Below, piece after piece: positions 1-12,141 of a DNA stretch of 64,000 nucleotides (position 1 is its first letter; each line of letters opens with the position of its first letter). The DNA comes from Sialis fuliginosa (taxonomy: Eukaryota > Arthropoda > Insecta > Megaloptera > Sialidae): the NCBI GenBank assembly GCA_961205875.1, contig OY540813.1, forward strand, positions 20,431,001 through 20,495,000, given 5' to 3'. A model generated the notes under the pieces. The model searched no databases. It was given only the letters and a program-made list of their open reading frames with translations, and had not been told where the DNA came from. The translations under genes and the position numbers were made by a program.

Positions 1-527
1 TATTTATTTTATTAGACTTATCTCAACGATGTGCAATATACATATTTGAGGATATTTTGTAAAAAAGTAAGGCCACATATTTTCAGAGTGAATTTTTTTT
101 TTAAATTTATTTACGATTATTTAAAAAAAACGTCTTGATCGGATAAGAATTGCAGTTTGTAGCGATTTTAAATGATTTTTTATTTGTCTTCTAATAATAT
201 ACACGTTAATTATCCTTGGTTAAGGCAGTCTATTGGGGCGAAGGGAGGTTAGTTTAATTTAAAAATGGGGATTCAATCTCCGTCGCAATGAACTGTTTTC
301 GATGTAACGTAGGTATATTGTTTTTACTGTTTATTTTAAAAACAACGTGGAAATACTCCTTTTTATTCCTGAGCTCCTCATTGATATTTTATGTTTAATA
401 TATATTTTTTAATGTGAATTGTAAAACAATAATTCAATCGTAAAACATGTGGTTTTACTATATTTGTACAAAACATCCTCAAATATGTATATTGTACATC
501 GTTGAGACAAGTCTAATATAATAAATA
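1..527. mobile_element. Fold-back MITE with long terminal inverted repeats
   Basis: Positions 1-60 are the reverse complement of about 468-527 with only a few mismatches (for example ATTAGACTTATCTC at 11-24 against GAGACAAGTCTAAT at 504-517). The match continues inward in weaker form to about position 100, through AGTAAGGCCACAT against ATGTGGTTTTACT. Paired positions sum to 528, so the element is symmetric. No coding capacity is visible, so it is a non-autonomous element of unknown superfamily. The left end sits on the window edge, so the element may begin slightly upstream and its target-site duplication cannot be read. Confidence 0.8.
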
Positions 528-2210
528 AAAACAAATTAAATCAATTTAATTGATTTTCCTTTTCTTCGGCGGTGAATTTACCAGTGGCGAACTTTCCTAG
601 CTGTGATTTTTCTGGCGGTGAATTGTGGACGGTGAACTTAAAAACATATTTAGAGGTTGAATCGGCGGTAATCGACCATTGTAATATTTCTACAATTTTT
701 TTCTAAATTTTGCAACACCGCACCGCTCTACTTTTGCAAAATCTGTAATTTTGGTATTTATTGTAATTTTTCCAATATAAACAAAGTATTCTGCATGGCC
801 TGGTAATTTAAAACAAATTCCTATAACATTTCAAAGTTTTGACATCCCTTATCTCTCTCTTAGCAACAGTCCATGTTTGAAATGTACCCTATTTCCGCAA
901 TAGAATAAACGAGCATATCTATGTATATTTTATATTTCTATATAAAATATCACTTATCAAAAAATTCGACGTGCACCATTTTCAAAATTTCCTATTCAAT
1001 TATATATAATTTAGAATAAACATAACTGAAAAGTAATCTCTAATTAAAATACAGGATAGGGAAATTATCAAATATTCAAGCATGTACCTTAGTGAATTAA
1101 GTTTGCTTAATTAATTTCCAGAAATGGAATATCAATGAGCATCTGTAAAACAACGGGGAATAAATTACATACAGTTCATTTGACTTAACATGTATTAATG
1201 ACTATTACGGTTGCTTAGAGTAGCAGAATTCGCTTCAAACGTTCAAGAATCATCTCTCCATAACTGGTAAAGGGGTCATCAATAACTACCTGAATTTAAT
1301 GAGGAAACATATGAAGATCACTCCATTTGCTTTATCAAACATTCCTGCGTAAGGTCTGTGGCGAATATTAGTCGAGGAGGGATATTCATTTGGTTTTCGG
1401 CTACTCTTTGTATACAAAATTTAATAACTTCGGGTTGAAATTTTTGAAATACTTTTGATTTTGATTTATTAACTATTTAAATACATACATATAAATAATA
1501 AAAAGGTAGAATTAAATCATATTAAACTGAATTTTTTATTTTAAAATTAAATCAAGAAATGTACCTACCTATATATTAATTTAATAAAATTTTTAAATTA
1601 ATTAATTTTATGTTTGTATATAGTACAAAATGTATTGATTTTTCAAAACCCTACATAAAGTAATCGTACATTTTAATTTAAGCGTATTTGCGTGTTTTAT
1701 AACAATATTTTATATAAAAACATTAATTATTTTATACCACAAATAATTTTTAAAATAAAAAACAAACCAAATGATATATATTCAAACTAATCTTAATATA
1801 GTCATCATAATTATTACTTAATAACTGTACAAATATTAATAGAAATACCTTTTGCTCCCAGAAGGGTACATGTTCATTATACAGTGTTTGATTCTTGGAC
1901 TATGATATTTATATATGTTTCCTATAGAGTCTTACACTCTGAGCTATGGGACTAACCCATATTATGTGTTATATAGTGTATAATCTACTTCATATAAATT
2001 TACAGAAGAGTACTTAACGGGTTTTGGGATGTTGGAAGTATAATTCGATTTAATGTTAAAATTTATTGAAACTATTCTTATTTTTTTGAATCTGACAATG
2101 AGATCTGTCAAGAATTAATATGGTAATATTAAATAATTACTTTAATTTAACACTCTGATTATGGTGGATACATTCTTTGAGTTTCCGAGTACCTATCTAT
2201 TACTTTTCAC
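528..2210. other. No gene recognised; short GGCGGTGAA-type motif cluster
   Basis: AT-rich sequence with no supported gene. At 568-672 a motif close to GGCGGTGAATT recurs four to five times (568, 613, 628, 662 and weakly 584) at irregular spacing, and looks like the degenerate end of an unidentified repeat. The strand complementary to 1200-1490 has two overlapping short open frames of about 45-50 codons. They match nothing I know and are within chance expectation. Confidence 0.5.
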
Positions 2211-3066
2211 TTTCTTATACCATGTATATGAAATATACAATAGTATAAGTAAGTATTGTTAAGCCGATATTTTTCGAAATCAGGATTTTAATATGTAATT
2301 ATCCATTTTGAACTTCCCTGAATCAATTTTGACTATTTTCGCCATGATGTCTGTGTGTCCGTCTGTCTGTAACCGCTGTAACTCAAATACAACAAATCGT
2401 AGAAGGGTGAAATTTTATATTTAAGATTAATTTTTGTCTAGGAAGAAAACCCCCTACTTCTGCAAACGAACCCTTAACCGAATACGGATGTTTACTGGTG
2501 TCTATTTTTGAATTTTTCGAATTATTTTTGAAACGGTGCGAATTGCAGAAAAATGGTCAAGATAAAAATAATTGTAGGTAATATTATTATCTAAACAAAT
2601 TTAAAAAAAATAAGTTATTAATTATATTTCAAATGGTTCATAACAGAGAAGAAATATCTGCCATGAGTGTTATGGGACTTTCATATACGTATTAAAGAGA
2701 TTGAACAGTGTACGTGTCTGCCATAGTGGAATTTTCTTATACGTAATACTGAGAGTGAACAGTGTGGGAGATTCTAATTAATTATTTAAACAAATTATTT
2801 CTGGCTTAATAATAAATGATAGAAAGAAATTGATGAAACATAAATTTTAGATTATTATATATTTGACAGTTTTTATCTAAAACATTTCTGTCTTATTCGT
2901 ACCATTTCAAAAATAATTGGAAAATTCAAAAGCTGACAAGAATAAACATCCGTTTACGGTTAAATAATTACTTTAAAAATATTCACTTGATACATATTGT
3001 AGAGAATATTATTATCTTTAATTTATATCGTATTTATTTTATTCTATCTTTTATTAGTTTGTCAGA
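2211..3066 (+). repeat. Repeat family A, copy 1
   Basis: This ~860 bp block is clearly homologous to 27457-28330. Both start with TTTCTTATAC followed by GTATATGAAATATAC. Both continue through a CTGTAACTCAAATAC segment, a GAAATTTTATATTTAAGATT segment and an ATATCTGCCATGAGTGT segment, and end near TTCTATCTTTTATTA. The interior is self-complementary: CGGATGTTTACT near 2485 recurs inverted as AAACATCCGTTT near 2945. This copy also has a local tandem duplication around TCTGCCAT...GAACAGTGT (about 2659-2765). The layout suggests a fold-back DNA element, but no transposase remnant or target-site duplication was found. Confidence 0.75.
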
Positions 3067-3110
3067 TTTTTTTTACAAAATTAGAATCACGTGCACTGAC
3101 TGACATAATT

Positions 3111-3258
3111 CTAGCCTGGTAGTTCGAGACTAAAGGGGACCCTGCGCGGAGAGTCCACAAGTTTTTTTTTGTCGTAAAAAAAAATATTTTAGGTTTCTAA
3201 TCAAGATGGGGCCCGTCAAAAATCCTTGCCCGGGAGCCTACGATAGGATATGGGTCAT
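3111..3258. repeat. Repeat family D, copy 1
   Basis: GC-richer block sharing an ordered set of motifs with 8131-8328. These are a CTAGC start, a tract of A or T, then GGGGCCCGTCAA followed by a segment ending in GATAGGATATGGG (GATAGGATGTGGG in the other copy). The divergence is high, so this is an old dispersed repeat. Its class is unknown. Confidence 0.5.
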
Positions 3259-4251
3259 GAAATTGTCTATAAAACATAAAAAAATATACACAAAATTTTT
3301 ATACGTTTTTTTAACGTTTTAACATAGTTAAAATTCATAAAATACTTAATTATTGAATCGACGTTGCTCATATCCAGAAAACAAGATTAATGTCAAGAGT
3401 ACCGTGGAACCCTTAAGGCCCGTTTAATATCACCTTTAGGAATCCCGAGATTATAATTCTTAACAAGAACGTTCTATTTTTATAGAAAATATATTGCGGT
3501 ACCTGGGTACCTCGTCACACCGATTAGGGTGTTTTTTGCCACATACTACATAAGGGTTAAAAAATGCTGAATTAATCGTTATCAAGTAACGTTATACTAA
3601 TTATGTTTGCGATTCTTGGATTCAGCTAATCCACTTTCACAAATTTAAACATGTTAATAATCATAATATAATTACAGTGTAACTTCTTGTACAGTATACT
3701 TATGTCAGTGTGGCATCCAAAGCGTTCACATTTATACTATTACAGGAGATTTGTCTCGTTGTGGAATGTGGGCTTTACGTTTGTATGGAGGGGGTCGGTT
3801 AGGGAAAGTCGACTCAAGGGTGGGGGTATCAGACCCGGACAGAGCTCATTAGACCGGGATGTTTCGAAGGGGGAAGGGAGAGGACAGGGACAATATCGGA
3901 ACGTCGTCGGCGAAATTAGTAAACTTTGCAAAAGTTTGTTTACGCGGAATTGAATTTTTTACGACTCCGGTATCGGCGAGTTTTTGTGTGAATTCCAGCT
4001 GATCTTCTGTGACAGTTTGTGTCAATATGTTTTTTTTTAGTTTCTTATTATTTTTATAAAGTTCATTTACGTTGATTTATTCACATATACACATACGAGT
4101 ACATTATTGTACATACATACTCGTATATTTATATATGTATATTGCACAAAAAATATTTTAGAAACTTTATTTTGAATGCTAAAAATTATTGTTGATAGTA
4201 AATAATGAGTTATGTAAATAGTATTAATTGGATTGAATCAACTACTGAACG
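3259..4251. other. No gene recognised; GC-richer island at about 3760-4010
   Basis: Unannotated. The block at about 3760-4010 is much richer in G and C than its surroundings and can be read as an 88-codon frame (3687-3953, plus strand). The frame is rich in R and G, has no recognisable motif and starts in AT-rich sequence. Inside the block, GTAAAC and GTTTGTTTAC form an imperfect palindrome near 3920-3943. It could be a regulatory element or an old repeat; the sequence alone does not decide. Confidence 0.4.
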
Positions 4252-4524
4252 CAGTGTTTCTCTACCTGTAGGGTACGCTACCAAAGGGGGGCACGAAGAA
4301 AAGCTAAAATCGAATGAAGTCATTTATTGAATCTTATCAAATAGTTTCTTTAAAAAAAACAACTATGAATATAAAATTAATGACTTCCTTGGGTTTAGTG
4401 ACATATTAGAAATTGGCACTCTTAGTATCCTTTTGAAAAATAAATTTATCTTTGTAAGGGGAGGGAGGGCATCACAAATAGAATATTAAAATGGAGCACA
4501 CATTAAAGAAAGTTGACAACCATG
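4252..4524. mobile_element. hAT-like MITE (CAGTGTTTCTC...AACCATG)
   Basis: The left end CAGTGTTTCTCTACCTGTAG and the reverse complement of the right end (CATGGTTGTCAACTTTCT) are both variants of the common hAT terminal sequence CAGTGGTTCTCAACCTTTTT. The characteristic run of G followed by CACGAAG lies just inside the left end, and a G-rich run lies near 4450-4470. No coding sequence is seen, so it is non-autonomous. The 8 bp target-site duplication expected for hAT could not be confirmed. Old and diverged. Confidence 0.6.
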
Positions 4525-5020
4525 ACCTAGCTGAAAGCTCGGTATTGTAATCACAATATCTAATACGAAAAGAAAAACTAGGAACCATTACAAATTTATA
4601 TTTTACATCTCTTTGTTAAATATTAAAATCTTTCAGAATTAATACATAAAACATACATGGCAGAACATATATATCCAAATAAAGATTTATCGTAAAATAT
4701 CACATCGTATTTATAACTGACGGAATAATCCTACAAAAACTACCGCGTATAAAAAAAACGAATTTCCATAATAACGGAAAGCTATTCAGGCAAATTTGTA
4801 AACATAAACCTATCACCTTATATCACAATGTGAGATCGCGCGGTACAGATTGAAAGTACACTTGAAACAGTGTCAGAATGACAGTCTCTGAGGGCAGGCG
4901 GTCGCCACAAGTAACGTTATTACGCACACGTTTCAACGTTGTCATCATATAAAATTCATCGATCCCTGTTCTCCACATCCATGATGAGGCTTATATGCAA
5001 CGACGTATAGGTACGGAGTT
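4525..5020. other. No gene recognised
   Basis: Mixed-composition sequence without a supported open frame. About 4800-5010 is less AT-rich than its neighbours and contains no repeat shared with the rest of the window. It may be unique DNA, but no function can be assigned. Confidence 0.4.
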
Positions 5021-5063
5021 GTATAACATTACATAGGCCCATAACAATTTATGGGTATGCTGT
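5021..5063 (+). repeat. 43 bp direct repeat, left copy
   Basis: Matches 5840-5882 with only a few changes. It contains a perfect hairpin, CCCATAA-CAAT-TTATGGG. The two copies bracket the TIR element at 5066-5831, so the element lies between two copies of the same short sequence. At 43 bp this is too long for an ordinary target-site duplication. Confidence 0.75.
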
Positions 5064-5065
5064 TT

Positions 5066-5831
5066 CTTGTACAGGGTTTTTCAAAAACTTATAGAGTATG
5101 GTGTTTTAAATATTAACTTACGTACTACACAACGAAAATAGACACATATGTATTTATAATATATAGTATATTTCTTGTGTTTTGTCATGCATAAATGAAA
5201 TTGCCTTCCTTTAGCCTTTTCAGACAACTCATTCATACTTGTTTGTTATTTGGAGAATATTTTGTGTATGTTTTAGGGAGCACAGGGACACAAGACTGAC
5301 TGGGAAGTTGCTGATGAGCCAATCATAGCAGGTAGGTACAAACAGGGTGGGAGTGATAATAAGAAACATTATGTGAAGTTTTACATATAGATTTTTTAAA
5401 TAATTTTTTTCTCTTGTAATATTGTTCTTTCTTTTTTATATTTAGGAAATTCCAACATGTAGTGACTGATATCACATATGGTACGGTTGTTGCAGTCTCA
5501 ATAAGGATTCTTCAATGATTTGATTTTGTAGAAGTAGTGTGGAGTACATGCTCAATTTAAACATAGACGATTTATTTATGTCATAACTTTTTTAGATTTC
5601 TTCATTGAGTGAAACCATAGCTTTTTTGGTATCTGCGGTTGACTACGACTTAGAAAATTTTTCACGGACGAATTTGCAGGAAATTTATAGTCAACATATT
5701 ACATATACTATATAATACATATATAGTCATGTGTTGCTCATATCTGTTATTTTATACACATATACGACAAGCATACAATGCATGGTACATATAGCTTATA
5801 TTTTACTCATTTTTGAAAGACCCTGTACAAG
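5066..5831. mobile_element. 765 bp DNA element with CTTGTACAGGG termini
   Basis: The left end CTTGTACAGGGTTTTTCAAA and the reverse complement of the right end (CTTGTACAGGGTCTTTCAAA) form a ~21 bp terminal inverted repeat with one mismatch. The interior is AT-rich, with no long open frame, so it is non-autonomous or decayed. The superfamily is uncertain. Direct repeats of 43 bp lie immediately outside both ends. An exon-like segment lies inside at 5277-5331. Confidence 0.7.
5277..5331 (+). other. Possible 55 bp exon-like segment
   Basis: A TTTTAG acceptor-like sequence precedes it and G|GTAGGT follows it. The 55 bases have one open frame, beginning Gly-Ala-Gln-Gly-His-Lys-Thr-Asp-Trp-Glu-Val, and are richer in G and C than the flanks. 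The peptide is not one I recognise, and no neighbouring exon was found. It may be a captured exon, a piece of a decayed transposase or chance. Confidence 0.2.
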
Positions 5832-5839
5832 AGAGATCG

Positions 5840-5882
5840 TATAACATTACAGCAGGCCCATAACAATTTATGGACATGCTGT
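5840..5882 (+). repeat. 43 bp direct repeat, right copy
   Basis: Second copy of the sequence at 5021-5063, about 9 bp outside the right terminus of the TIR element. It keeps the CATAACAATTTATG hairpin. Confidence 0.75.
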
Positions 5883-8130
5883 ATTACGGGGGATGCAGCA
5901 CGGTAGAGACGTGGACTATATCGTGTGTTATTCATGCACCAATAAGCCGTGCTCTGTCAAGCGCGAGCCAGACCCGGCGCGAGGCGATCCGTTTTGTGTA
6001 GACGTTTTATAACGGCGCATGTTATACGACGCTTTGATTATTCTGATGAAAAAATTAAAGAGTTTCTTTCTGTGCGAATTATGAATTATTGAAAACAAAT
6101 TTTAATATGCACAGGTAACTTATATCACGCGTGCATGCTTTTTGGATTAGAATTTTTGAAGAAAAATTTGATAGAGACTATCACATAATTAAAAACTCGG
6201 TCATGGTGCTAGCAAGCCAGTAAATTTTATTAAATTTCCTTATAAATACCGAATATATATTTTTTTAAATAATTGATTACCTTCTTTTGTTTCTATAATA
6301 AATAGCAAAACGAAAATTATTTCAATGTTTTATTAGTTATATTTATTAACATATTGTCTTATTGTTTGTAAACCTTAATGGTACATACTTCTAATACTTC
6401 TCCGAAAATAACAAAATAAAACCTCGTTCCGAGCATTCTAATGCTTAGATTAGGAACATTTATAGTTACATAACAAGCTACCTAGCCCATAATAAGAAGC
6501 GGAAACAAAATGATTGTGGTAATTTTCCCTCAAATGTCTAAATAAATTAATATTTTCTTTTCCATGGGCATCCGCATCATGTCAGTTCTAAATTTATAAT
6601 ATTCATGTTATGCATATTATACGATTAAAATTACAATTAAATTTGATCTGTAAGAGGATGATTGTTCTAAATAGACATTCCTCTGTTAATGAATAGGTAG
6701 CCACCGAAATAATTTTAAGGGCAGTACAAAATATTTATAATTTATTAATTTTATAATTCCCAATAATTGATAGTTATTTTAAGATCCGAATAATTATCTG
6801 CTGACTTTTCGAAGCACATTTTTGCGAAGCGAACATTTATACATTTCCTAGACTGGGATTACTAATGAGATAGGATGTTGTTTTGGAGTGGTCCAGGCAA
6901 GAGGCATACACGAAATGAGCTAGTGCACTGAGAAAACTAGGACTCAAATTTTAGGAAAAATTGCATTTCCTGGATAATAAATAGTCCATACTGCTATAAT
7001 TTACAGACTTATTATAAAAATTATAATCTTTTATTTAAAAATACAATAAGTATGTAAATTATTGCAATATGGATAGTAAATTTTATCTAGGAACTGTAAT
7101 TTTTCTTGAAATTTTAATTCCATTTATATTATAGAATAAAAATATATATAAATATATGTATATATATTATAGTACATATATGTATCTACTTTATCCTATA
7201 CATACGTATAAAGCTGTCGCATCGACCTTTCTATAAGAGATTTGGATAAACACTCATTCAGTTCTATATGAATACATGCAGAGATCTCTACTGAACTATA
7301 TTCTTTTATTGTCTGAAATTCAATGATTTCTTATCTAATATTTGCATGTTTATAGATAGTTATTTACAGAAACTCTCCTTTGTATGTTTATATTTTTAAT
7401 ATTACATTTTAAAAATTATTCAGAATTTTAAATGAAACATTATATACAACCAAATAAAACACAAAGCTTCTCATAATAAAATTTCTGTCATCTACAAACA
7501 AGCAGTAACTAAAAGCTAGATGAAGACTAAAGTGCATTTGTGTACGTTTGGAATCCATAAACAGAATATAAATTTTTCTCTGAGTTCAAGTCTGCCGTAA
7601 CTTGAAACGGGGCCACTGCTCAAGGGTCAACTGGTTCATCATCTTTACAAGGCATTCTTCATACTGATGCTATCTCTTTTTTACTCAATGCATTGTGTAT
7701 AGTACGTAGAGCGAGATGGAGACAATGCAATATACAACGTACATCTTGTTAACATCTAGTACAGCTTTTGATCATTCGATGAATACTCTATTATAGGTTG
7801 AAGAATTCAATGGCTCAACCTTTTTTCAAGCAAGGATAATGATTATTTTCTTTCGTTCTTTTCAGTAGCTGTATTAATAATTAATTTATCAATATGTTAT
7901 AATGTTTGATTTGGTACAATTGTACGATATAATCTGTAAAACTATTTAGTATCGTTTGTCATATATTGTTTAAGAACAAACGATAACTACATATATAAAT
8001 TAATAATTTAGATGTGCTAAAATTGTAATTAAGAAAAATTGATTACAAATTAAAAAAATTAAATGAAACGTTTGTTTGATTTAAATTTCTTCAAACTTTA
8101 CATTGATTATTGTACGTAATTACTTAATAA
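5883..8130. other. No gene recognised
   Basis: The first 170 bases (about 5885-6050) are GC-richer, with several CG dinucleotides and no repeat partner in the window. The remainder is AT-rich, with low-complexity TATA runs near 7140-7180. No open frame, RNA gene or terminal-repeat structure could be supported. Confidence 0.45.
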
Positions 8131-8328
8131 ATGGGTGGTTCTAGCAGGATTCTATACCTGAGGCCCAAGGCTAGAAGGGGGAGAGGCATAGTGGGCCAAA
8201 AAAAACCATTGATTAAAATTTCTAATTGAAAACTTACTGGAAAAAGTTTTCTTAAGGGGTCCGTCAACAAGTTCCAGTATGGATGCTTGTGATAGGATGT
8301 GGGGGCCCTGGTACACACCCAATCCCCT
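8131..8328. repeat. Repeat family D, copy 2
   Basis: Shares with 3111-3258 the CTAGC start, the poly-A interior and the order GGGGTCCGTCAA...GATAGGATGTGGG. A 64-codon frame on the minus strand (8124-8318) falls inside it. Because it coincides with the repeat and has no motif, it is not treated as a gene. Confidence 0.5.
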
Positions 8329-9388
8329 TTCTCATAAAATGTTCATTATATACATTAAGGAACGTTAGAAATACATGTTAGTTCTTCATAAGGTGTCATA
8401 TCATTATGAATTTTTCTCAAAATTTTAGGGCAGTGGTAATAAATGTATAGTAATGTAAACGCTATGCATTTTATGATGTACACTTATCATCATTCAAATA
8501 AACTATACCATGGATTAGAATTGCCAGTGGGTTGTATATTTAAACTCCTTAGATAGCGTTTTAAGAAAAAGTCATTGATTTACTGAAACATTCGCTTAAT
8601 TTTTATACTCTAATTTTTTTTAAGAAACTATATAATTTCATGTGTCATATTGAGAAAAAAAATGTTTTTCAAATATCTAATGTAAATAATAATATGAATT
8701 GATTGTATTTGTATTTATGTAAATAATATGAACAGTTCACTTGCAGGAATACGCGACGCTAATTGAAAAGGATGCAGTACAATAGAAGTCATCTCTAGAG
8801 TATGTAATACGGGGAACAAATGCTCTTTCACCGTTGACATTGGATTCGATATCAACGCACCGAATGCAATTGACTGCAACGGAAATTGCATTCAATTCCG
8901 ATTCTACATTAACAATTCAATACCAAAGAGAATGCAGCTATACCAGATGTATCTACAACTTATTTTTCACTGTATCTAGGTGAAATTTTAAAATTCACAA
9001 TGCATGTAATATATTATTATGTACATATATCTATATAGATGGTGTTGAAAAGAAAAACGATATAGATTTTATATATTTATTAAAACTGGCAATGAGTACC
9101 TATATTTTATTATACGGAAATAGTCTAATGAATTTTTTTTAAATGTCACAACTGACATAATTCGTACTAGACAACGTTAATGGTGCCAAAAATATAAATA
9201 ATAAAGAATAAAATAATTTGATACGTTCCTTTAATTATTAAAATCTCAGTTCATTAGCCCCTTACATACTTCAGAAGTCAAACATACTTTTTAGCAGTAA
9301 CTCACAAATAAATGAAACATGAGTCAGATAAACATGAACGACTTTTGTTTATCTGCCTCATACAATTAGTTCTGCTTGTGGTCAATAT
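8329..9388. other. No gene recognised
   Basis: AT-rich apart from about 8740-8960, which is of more balanced composition and not repeated in the window. That segment contains GCAATTGACTGCAACGG and ATTGCATTCAATTCCG, a weak local echo of the same bases. It could be a conserved non-coding element, but nothing in the sequence proves it. Confidence 0.4.
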
Positions 9389-9425
9389 GGATTGGAAAAA
9401 TAGTTTTTCAACTATTGCGAAAATT
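9389..9425 (+). repeat. Fragment of the hAT MITE seen at 52665-52952
   Basis: GATTGGAAAAATAGTTTTTC followed by AACTATTGCG matches the left end of the hAT MITE at 52667-52700 almost exactly. Only the terminal part is preserved, and no partner end is visible nearby. Confidence 0.55.
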
Positions 9426-11117
9426 ATTATATCTTTTATAACATAGTAGGTATTTTAGTGGAAAATTAAATAGTATCTATGTAAAAATTAGTAGATGCCC
9501 CTGGTAAAGTTTATTACTTTAAGTTAGGTATTCTATTGTACGAATATAATACATAGAATTGAGAATAAATAAAACAATTAATTAACAACATCTTAGCTAT
9601 AATAAATAAATAATAAATGTAATATTTTCATAAATAATCTTTTTTGTTTCACCAGGTGAATACTTCATGAAAATTTCTTATAAAAAGCTACATATGTCAC
9701 CGGCTTGATACATGCGAAATAGAAAAAAAATATTTAAAATTTTTGTAGTCATCTTTTTTTGTTGGAAAAGTTAGAAGAAATATTTTAAATAAAACTTACG
9801 ACGACAATGAAATATGATACTTTATTTTTGTATAATTTTTCATTCGAAATAGTTGAATGTTACTTTGTAGAAAGATGTAAAATGTGGAATGTATTCTTTT
9901 GTAAATAAGCAATGAAGAATTTTTATGACTGCGATTTTATTTTTATTGAAATAATAAAATCATTTTAATTTAATTCATAAAACTAGAAGATGAAGATAGG
10001 TACCTACTGATTGCTGTGTGTAAAGTAATTTAATTTGATTTTGTTTTTATCTACTAAAATCCGTTTAGCAATTAGGTTATTGATGCTCTTTAAAAGTTAA
10101 ATGATTTAAAATGAGAATATAAAAAATCTCTCATATTAATTATAAAGTAAGTGGTTTGCACGTTGGTTCTTTTGTGAGTATTTTCATTTCGATTATGATA
10201 AATATAATTGCACTTTTAAAGATGACTTCGAGATGTTGGGTGAAACGTAAAGTATTGTATCAGAAATGTGCGACGTATTATAAAACCACAAAATGTAAGT
10301 ATGGAAACAACCGTAAAAGTTATAAGTACAATTAATTAAAGAAATTACATTGAGTTTTTGGGTGAATAAAAAACATCCTCTGTATTGCGACATAGTACTT
10401 TGGAATTATAAATCAGCAAACTTTGGCATGGGTAATAATATATTTGTAACAGTTATAAAAAGTTGTTAATATATTTACTATCTTATATAATTAAATAAAT
10501 TAAATACCAACAAAGGTTTTCAATTTAAAAATTACAAAAAACTTTATAAAAAAATCATTACTAAAATTAAAAAAGAACATTTGTAAAGGGAATATTGAGG
10601 ACTTCATTACGGAACCTAATTACGAAGCAATCTAAAATCTTTACGAATAAATAAAAAATTTACAGAAATAACAGACGGAACAGCAGAAGTAAAATAGAAT
10701 TCATTTAGAATGGCGTTATATCAATGACGTCATTTTCGTAAGCGCGCAAAAAACGAAAGAAACGAAATTAAATAATGGCGTCGTTTGCAGATACTGTAAT
10801 CAACTGGCCACATTTAATCAGCGGTTCTAAACCAATTACGCAATGAGTATTCGATAAATATGATTGAACAGGTAAATTGCTCTAAAATACAATTGATGGC
10901 ATTACAATTGACTAGATTTTAAATAGTCAAAAATTATCAGTTTAAGGTTTATATACATATAATATAATATTATATATTATGTAAATTCCTAGATAGATGG
11001 AACAAGAGGTATACATATAACATCATCTGTATTTCTAAAGCATGTAATTGTTTTGAATTGATTCAGAAAAGTATGAAATATAAACTTTTTAAATCGTACA
11101 TAAACAATAGAGCTTAG
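9426..11117. other. No gene recognised
   Basis: AT-rich. A block at about 10700-10880 is less AT-rich and holds a perfect TGACGTCA box and two GGCGT(T/C) segments. It may be a regulatory or repeat fragment. Other than that, nothing is supported. Confidence 0.4.
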
Positions 11118-11352
11118 TACAAGTTAAAAAATAGATCAGATTTAAAATACCAAACATACAAGGTTCCGCAAAGATTAGTTCTTGGAACAATTTTATTCAT
11201 ACTATACATAAATGACCTAATCTCTTGTGTCAGTAATAAAACACTTATTTGCAGATGAAATTGCAAAATTATGTACAGCACTATCCATACGTGAACTATC
11301 GTTAGAAATTACCAATTCTCTAAACTTAAAGGCCTTTAAATTCCATTATTAG
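11118..11352 (+). pseudogene. Decayed non-LTR retrotransposon reverse transcriptase fragment
   Basis: One frame (11163-11258) reads VPQRLVLGTILFILYINDL, matching the conserved VPQGSVLGPILFLLYINDL block of Jockey-type LINE reverse transcriptases. After a shift, a second frame (11233-11352) reads LFADEIAKL, a variant of the catalytic FADDT block, in which the second catalytic aspartate is replaced by glutamate. Upstream residues to about 11118 stay loosely alignable (YKLKNRSDLKYQTYK). The family's reverse transcriptase is about 250 residues; only about 75 remain, with a frameshift and stops. This is a dead 5'- and 3'-truncated fragment. A Jockey-like assignment is likely, but the clade is not certain. 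Confidence 0.8.
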
Positions 11353-11662
11353 AAAATAAATTGAATAGATACATATTCATATGTTATCTATATTAAAAAT
11401 ACAAGTCAGAAAACGCAGTCATTCTGTATCTATTATTTGGTTATTTCGGTATATATGTTAGTACTATACATACCTATATCTAATCTTAAATATGGAATTA
11501 TCTATTAGGAAAATTCCTCACCTGCAATACACTGGTGCTTCCCGATAACAAACTCTCGTATAACGAAGCCCCCACACAACGAACGTTCGGAGCCACTCTA
11601 CAGCGAACGAAACGTCTTCCCCTCAACCACGACTCTTGCGTCGAGTAAGTGGAAACCACTCA
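11353..11662. other. No gene; GC-richer block of probable TE origin at 11520-11640
   Basis: About 11520-11640 is richer in G and C and has repeated AACGAA motifs (TATAACGAAG, CAACGAACG, GCGAACGAAACG). This resembles termini of pogo/Tigger-type elements, but no matching opposite end was found. It is cut off on the right by the Helitron at 11663. Confidence 0.35.
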
Positions 11663-12138
11663 TCCATATTAATATTATAAATGCGTAAATGTGTCTGTCT
11701 GTCTCTCTGTCTTTTAGCCGCTTCCGATCTTGATGAAATTTAGCAGTGAGATAGCTTGCATTCCCAGAACGGACATTGACTATTTCGTATCGCGAAAATT
11801 CAACCCCTATGGAATTGCAAGGGGGTGGAAAAATTTATAATTTTTTTTTTAATTAATACTTTACCCTCCGTTAAATATGAAGGGTTGCTATTGGTTTAAT
11901 TCGATCCAGCGAGAAAAATATCACAGGGGCGGGGGCTTTAGGGGGGAAAACAACCCTCTATCTCGGATAGGAGCAGAGATATTTTCGATTTTGTATAATG
12001 AATGAAAACCAAAAATAAGAAAAAAATAATATTTCACCCCATGTCACATACGAAGGGTTGTAATTGGTTTTATTCGATTAATATCATGGAGATGGGGGTT
12101 TCAAAATCCACGCGAGCAATGCCGCGGGTAGCAGCTAG
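11663..12138 (+). mobile_element. Small non-autonomous Helitron
   Basis: Begins with TC after an A (A|TCCATATTAATATTATAAAT) and ends with CTAG followed by T, the boundaries expected of Helitrons, which insert between A and T without duplication. The body has the insect Helitron hallmarks: TGTGTCTGTCTGTCTCTCTG, then CCGATCTTGATGAAATTTAG, and a GC-rich tail with CCACGCGAGC...GCCGCGGG just before CTAG. There are no Rep/helicase sequences, so it depends on proteins made elsewhere. A 64-codon frame inside (12002-12196) overlaps the repeat and is not considered a gene. Confidence 0.75.
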
Positions 12139-12141
12139 TTA

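Noticed and set aside
1200-1490. Two overlapping minus-strand frames that read like protein (one ending in residues such as TDLTQECLIKQMEW)
   Set aside because: Both are under 50 codons, lie in different frames over the same bases, contain stops at each end and match no family I know. Frames this long are expected by chance in 64 kb.
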